Shown piece after piece: positions 55,979-64,000 of a stretch of DNA of 64,000 nt. The stretch covers positions 1,674,001-1,738,000 of the forward strand of contig NZ_CP064266.1 of assembly GCF_022811845.1 (NCBI RefSeq). Direction: 5' to 3'. This DNA comes from Bacillus pseudomycoides. GTDB lineage: Bacteria; Bacillota; Bacilli; Bacillales; Bacillaceae_G. The translations under genes were made by a program, and so were the position numbers. Numbering within the stretch: position 1 is the first letter of the stretch; the number at the start of each line of letters is the position of its first letter. Below the pieces are notes generated by a model. It did no database searches. It had not been told where the DNA came from and saw only the letters and a list, made by a program, of their open reading frames with translations.

Positions 55979-56078
55979 TTCTTCTAAAGTCTTGCTAAGA
56001 AAGGTAAATCTGTTCATATATATAGGATCTTTTAAATCATTTAACATATTTATAGAAAGTTCAATAGGGTAATTTACC
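55976..56078 (-). pseudogene. 3' remnant of a minus-strand gene (unidentified)
   Basis: The frame ends PIELSINMLNDLKDPIYMN and then RFTFLSKTLEE at a stop that abuts a strong terminator, as a real gene end would. Upstream, the open frame runs antisense through the acetyltransferase remnant, so only about 33 codons seem original. Family not recognised. Confidence 0.35.
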
Positions 56079-56081
56079 TTA

Positions 56082-56351
56082 TTGCTTTCGGAAATAGAAA
56101 ATTTCTGCGAGGGTAAGCCTATCGACTTTCTACTCATATTTGCCGATAACAAAAGCTTGTATTTAAAAAAAGGATATAAATCGGTAGAGAATAAATGCAA
56201 GTGGCTTAAAATAGATGAACAAAATCAGACTACTCACAGCATAGGAAGCGAAGTTATAAACGAACTTATGATTAAGTAGCTGGGAAATGCAAACTGGCAG
56301 GATGGCGAGCTAGATTTATTTGGCTATCTTTACCAGATTAAAAATTGGTGA
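56082..56351 (+). pseudogene. GNAT acetyltransferase C-terminal remnant
   Basis: The frame LSEIENFCEGKPIDFLLIF, then ADNKSLYLKKGYKSVENKCK, has the GNAT pattern of a substrate-binding helix and the YLKKGYK strand. It runs into TAG at 56277-56279, after which the same frame continues LGNANWQDGELDLFGYLY, typical of the C-terminus in this family. No start codon, ribosome site or acetyl-CoA loop is present, so the 5' half is gone. The join with the minus-strand remnant is near 56080. Confidence 0.6.
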
Positions 56352-56458
56352 AATGGAAAAAGCTGGTTTATCGGTTCTTTAAGGGTTCTGAGTGTCAATC
56401 CTCACCTACCGTACATTTATTCAAACTCCCAACTCATCAATAGCTGATCGGAGTAAAA

Positions 56459-57140
56459 ATGAATTCGGGTGAACTGAATACAAATAATAGTTGTTATGTA
56501 GCCTGTTTGTAATTTGAGTTGCAATAAAATTAGGATTAATCCTCGATAATGTATCGCCAACGTGTACTTTTCTACCATAAATATAGAAGCAAATGAGAAG
56601 CTTACCAGCAGTTCCTGTATAATATAGTGCTGGTTATCTCCATCATAGAGGTGTTATAAAATCGTTATTAATAGCTAAACGATATTGTAATTGTTTTTCT
56701 TTTTGTAATCTTTCAAGCTCTGTTGATGCAGATGTAATGCCACGATGTGCAGCTTCTTCATCACCATTGAACGGTAGAATGAGGTTTCCTTCTAGTGAAT
56801 CAGTATGTTGTGAGAAATATAAAATGTTAGCTAAGTGAACAGTAGTCCGGCTTTTCAAATCAACAGATCCACGGCGGAATAGCCAATCACCAGATTTTGC
56901 GTCAGATTGAACATCTGTATTTCCTTCATACGTTTCAAAGTATTTTTCTAGTGTTTCTGAAGAGAAAACAGGATCTTTTAATAAACTAAAATCTTCTATT
57001 CCAGCGGTATATAAATAGGAATGATAGTAGAAGTAGAATTCTTCTGACCTTCTACAAAAACAAATACATTTTCCCACCAATTGGATCATTAGGAGCTTTC
57101 TGAATCGAGACGTGTTCAGGGTTTGGTAAAGAAAAATACA
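56459..57140 (-). pseudogene. Unknown gene, frameshifted copy A
   Basis: Reading minus, one frame gives PNPEHVSIQKAPNDPIGGKM and a FVEGQKNSTST-like segment (57130-57010). The next frame gives EDFSLLKDPVFSSETLEKYF, KSGDWLFRRGSVDLKSRT, HLANILYFSQHTDSLEG and LQYRLAINNDFITPL (down to 56643). A third frame continues toward 56460. It is homologous to copy B at 62440-62836, which shows the intact frame YDGDHKRYIYTGTAGKLLPC where copy A is broken. At least two frameshifts. I do not know the family; it has no clear signal peptide in what remains. Confidence 0.6.
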
Positions 57141-57410
57141 ATCGTTAGCCCGTTATATAGTATGGATTATTAAAGTAAGGTTATTGGTTTCAGTAAAAGG
57201 AATAGGATCTATAGAATGTGAAGGCTAGGGCCCAGTAAGTTAAAAGTATATTAGAGAAATAGATTAAGAAGGGGGGGGATAATGATTTTCTGCTCATTAC
57301 TACTATTTGAGATAGGGATATTGCCCGGGTTTAGTGAAATTTCGATAGTTTGTTTCGCGTATTATAGTAATGCAACAGAATAAATCTTATCTTTATGAAA
57401 AAACTTTTAA
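57141..57410. other. Intergenic sequence before rrn4; nothing recognised
   Basis: AT-rich, with an eight-G run at about 57270. No ORF with a ribosome site and no clear hairpin. Probably eroded sequence upstream of the decayed gene copy A. Confidence 0.4.
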
Positions 57411-57417
57411 AAATCCA

Positions 57418-57573
57418 TTGACTATTATTATGCAGAGGTGTAATATTATACGAGTCGCCGATAGCAACAATGCAAAACGCGACAAACAAAATAAAAAACT
57501 TAGTTGACATTGAAACAAAAAAATGTTAACATAAGGAAGTCACAAATGAACGACAAACAAGTTCTTTGAAAAC
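57418..57573 (+). promoter_or_regulatory. rrn4 promoters P1, P2 and leader boxA
   Basis: P1: TTGACT (57418-57423), 17 bp, TAATAT (57441-57446). P2: TTGACA (57504-57509), 17 bp, TAACAT (57527-57532). BoxA at 57561-57573. A few base changes from the rrn2/rrn3 leaders. Confidence 0.85.
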
Positions 57574-57633
57574 TGAACGAAACAAACAACGTGAAACGTC
57601 AATTTTTATTTTAGATGCTAGACAAACTAACTT

Positions 57634-59185
<1,552 letters not shown>

Positions 59186-59327
59186 TGGAGAATTGATGAA
59201 CGCTGTTCATCAATATAAGTTTCCGTGTTTCGTTTTGTTCAGTTTTGAGAGAACTATCTCTCAGAAATAAATGTATGTTCTTTGAAAACTAGATAACAGT
59301 GTAGCTCATATTTTTTAATTTTAGTTT

Positions 59328-62236
<2,909 letters not shown>

Positions 62237-62284
62237 ATAATATGAAGCAATGTTATCTAGTTTTGAAGGAATATGCCTTCAATA

Positions 62285-62401
62285 GTTTGGTGATGATGGC
62301 AGAGAGGTCACACCCGTTCCCATACCGAACACGGAAGTTAAGCTCTCTAGCGCCGATGGTAGTTGGGACCTTGTCCCTGTGAGAGTAGGACGTCGCCAAG
62401 C
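62285..62401 (+). rRNA. 5S rRNA, operon 4
   Basis: 117 nt, same as operons 2 and 3. Confidence 0.95.
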
Positions 62402-62436
62402 AAAACCCTAAGTCGTTTCGACTTAGGGTTTTTTGT
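62402..62436 (+). terminator. Terminator of rrn4
   Basis: AAAACCCTAAGTC with GACTTAGGGTTTT, 4-nt loop, T run; a near-copy of the rrn3 terminator. Confidence 0.88.
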
Positions 62437-62439
62437 GGT

Positions 62440-62836
62440 CTAAGAATATAAATTGTAAGAAAAGCTCACCACATATATATTTCTAAAATTAAAATATAAT
62501 TGGCTGCTTGTCGCAGTTTGTACAGTATAGCTGTCTTTGTTATCTCGCTGATATAAACAAGTTGGCGGAAGAACAAGTTCATCTGGAATGAATTCGGTTA
62601 GTTTATAGTTGTTATGCAGCCTGCTTGTAATTTGAGCCGCAATAAAATTAGGATCAATTCCTGATAATGTATCACCTACATGTACTTCCCTTCCGTAAAT
62701 ATAGAAACAAGGGAGAAGTTTACCAGCAGTTCCTGTATAAATATAGCGTTTGTGATCTCCATCGTAGAGAGGAGTTATAAAATCGTTATTAATAGCTAGT
62801 CGATATTGTAATTGCCTTTCTTGCTTCAACCATAAT
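62440..62836 (-). pseudogene. Unknown gene, 5'-truncated copy B
   Basis: An open frame of about 130 codons without its own start. It begins around KQERQLQYRLAINNDF and continues through GREVHVGDTLSGIDPNF, IAAQITSRLHNNYKL and DELVLPPTCLYQ to a stop at 62440, immediately beside the rrn4 terminator. It is about 85% identical in DNA to copy A (56485-56700), in the same orientation. The N-terminal half seen in copy A is absent and replaced by alanine symporter sequence. Family unknown. Confidence 0.6.
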
Positions 62837-64000
62837 CGCTCCAATGTATATCAATCTCATGAATTTAGAGAAAGTAGTACCGAATAAATACTCAGCTTGT
62901 TTTTCTCCATAGAATACAATTACAACAACAGTCGTAATAACAAATAGGAAAAGTGTTGTTGAAACAATAATACTAGATAAAAAAGTGCCAAATACAGGTT
63001 TCATCGCAGCAGCGACCATTGTAGGAGCTTCATTTGCTGTGATTGTTTTCCATGCTCCAGAAGTCAATACAGTAAGAGCTGTCATTGTACATACAATCAA
63101 GGTATCTACAATGACTTCAAAAATCCCCCAAAACTCTTGTTTTGTTGGATGGTCATTCATCGCAGCAGCGTGGGCGATTGGAGCAGTTCCCATTCCTGCT
63201 TCATTTGAATACAACCCGCGTGCTAATCCCCAGCGAATCGCAGCGGCGACACCAGCGCCTGCAAATCCTCCAGCAGCGGAAAGGGGAGTAAAAGCATGGG
63301 TGAAAATTAATGAGAAAGCAGCAGGAATTTCAGAAAAATTAACAGCTAAAACAGTAAATGAACAAAGTAATATAGAATGACCATAAGCGGAATAAGACGT
63401 TCAGAAACTTTACCAATCGTCTTAATGCCTCCGTATGTAACAAGGCCAATAAGAATGATAATAATAACCCCTGTTACAGCTGGGGAAATGCCAAAAGAGC
63501 TTTTCATTGTTGTTGCGATGGAATTAGACTGAACCATCGTACTTGCTACAATTTCAATCATTAATGCAAAGGCAAAGAAAGAGGAAACCTTTTTCCAGCC
63601 AAGGCCTTTTTCAATATAATACATGGGTCCGCCAACCCATTCGCCATGTTCATTTTTCTGGCGATAGTGGATGCCAAGTACTACTTCAGAGTATTTCGTA
63701 GCCATTCCAATTAAAGCAACAATCCACATCCAAAAAATCGCACCAGGGCCACCGAGAGCAATTGCTACAGGAACACCAACGATATTGGCTGCTCCCATTG
63801 TGGAAGCTAGGGCAGAAGTAGTTACCTGAAATGATGTAACTGTACCTGGGGCAGTGCTTTTCGCAAAGATTTTTCCGAAGGTTTCTTTAAGAATGTGTGG
63901 AAAGTAACGAAATTGAAAAAAGCCTAATCGGAATGTTAAATAAATCCCACCTCCGAGCAATAAGAGCATCATGGGAAGTCCCCAAATAAATTCTGTGATT
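62823..64000 (-). pseudogene. Alanine/sodium:cation symporter (AlsT/AGCS), frameshifted and 3'-truncated
   Basis: The gene enters from the right edge. The frame GGGIYLTFRLGFFQFRYFPH, ANIVGVPVAIALGGPGAIFW and GGPMYYIEKGLGWKKV matches the AGCS family of sodium:alanine symporters. The frame breaks near 63375 (ERLIPLMVILYYFVHLL, stop at 63346). It resumes in another frame with SEIPAAFSLIF, AGGFAGAGVAAAIRWGLARG and YSNEAGMGTAPIAHAAA. It ends abruptly at IYIGAIMV near 62830, where copy B begins; the last membrane segments are missing. The frameshift alone might be a sequencing error; the truncation is not. Confidence 0.8.

Noticed and set aside
62985..63380. Plus-strand ORF of 131 codons in the symporter region
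   Set aside because: Antisense shadow of the AlsT pseudogene, whose conserved motifs lie on the minus strand.

Overview
The window is chromosomal DNA of a Bacillus cereus-group bacterium (Firmicutes, low GC, abundant TTG/GTG starts with strong Shine-Dalgarno sites). This rests on the gene orders acpS-ydcC-alr-ndoAI-ndoA-tex-cmpA-ydcK and tsaE-tsaB-rimI-tsaD-ydiF-rex-ydiK-ydiL-groES-groEL, on B. cereus-type 16S and 23S rRNA, and on paired guaA/pbuG guanine riboswitches. A 16S helix near 23916-23940 carries a C..G pair where I recall A..T in typical B. cereus. This may point to a B. mycoides/pseudomycoides-side lineage, but that is only a recollection.

Layout. 1-1457: 3' end of an oligopeptide ABC transporter gene and a HAD phosphatase. 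1458-2850: a regulatory-looking AT-rich region, then four tandem micropeptide genes (34-36 aa, one hydrophobic helix each) ended by one strong terminator; this is the least explained locus here. 3065-6587: tyrosine/homogentisate catabolic operon (hppD, fumarylacetoacetase-like, homogentisate dioxygenase-like). 6798-9675: CodY-boxed amino-acid permease and an MFS transporter. 9690-14493: a structured non-coding element, ddl-murF, and the DEAD-box helicase cshA. 14542-14911: a uvsE gene destroyed by a large internal deletion. 14888-22297: rhomboid protease, acpS, ydcC, alr, the MazEF-type pair ndoAI/ndoA, tex, the 38-aa cmpA, ydcK. 22287-28722: 13 tRNAs, rRNA operon 1, and two more tRNAs that repeat the fMet-Asp pair. 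28868-37893: tRNA t6A genes, ABC-F protein, Rex, YdiK/YdiL, CIRCE-controlled groESL. 37950-44093: guaA and pbuG, each behind its own guanine riboswitch, and a two-component system. 44114-62436: rRNA operons 2, 3 and 4 with one intact DMT transporter gene and several decayed genes between them. 62440-64000: a chimeric junction of an unknown gene fragment with a broken alanine:cation symporter gene.

The genes are mostly housekeeping: cell wall (alr, ddl, murF), translation (rRNA, tRNA, t6A), chaperones and purine supply. Accessory interest lies in the micropeptide cluster, the structured element before ddl, and the inter-rrn spaces, where at least six gene remnants sit.

Sequence quality matters. 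The four rRNA operons differ from each other by many one-base changes in homopolymer runs, including at universally conserved sites. This looks like consensus error in collapsed repeats, not biology. Protein-coding genes outside these repeats read cleanly.
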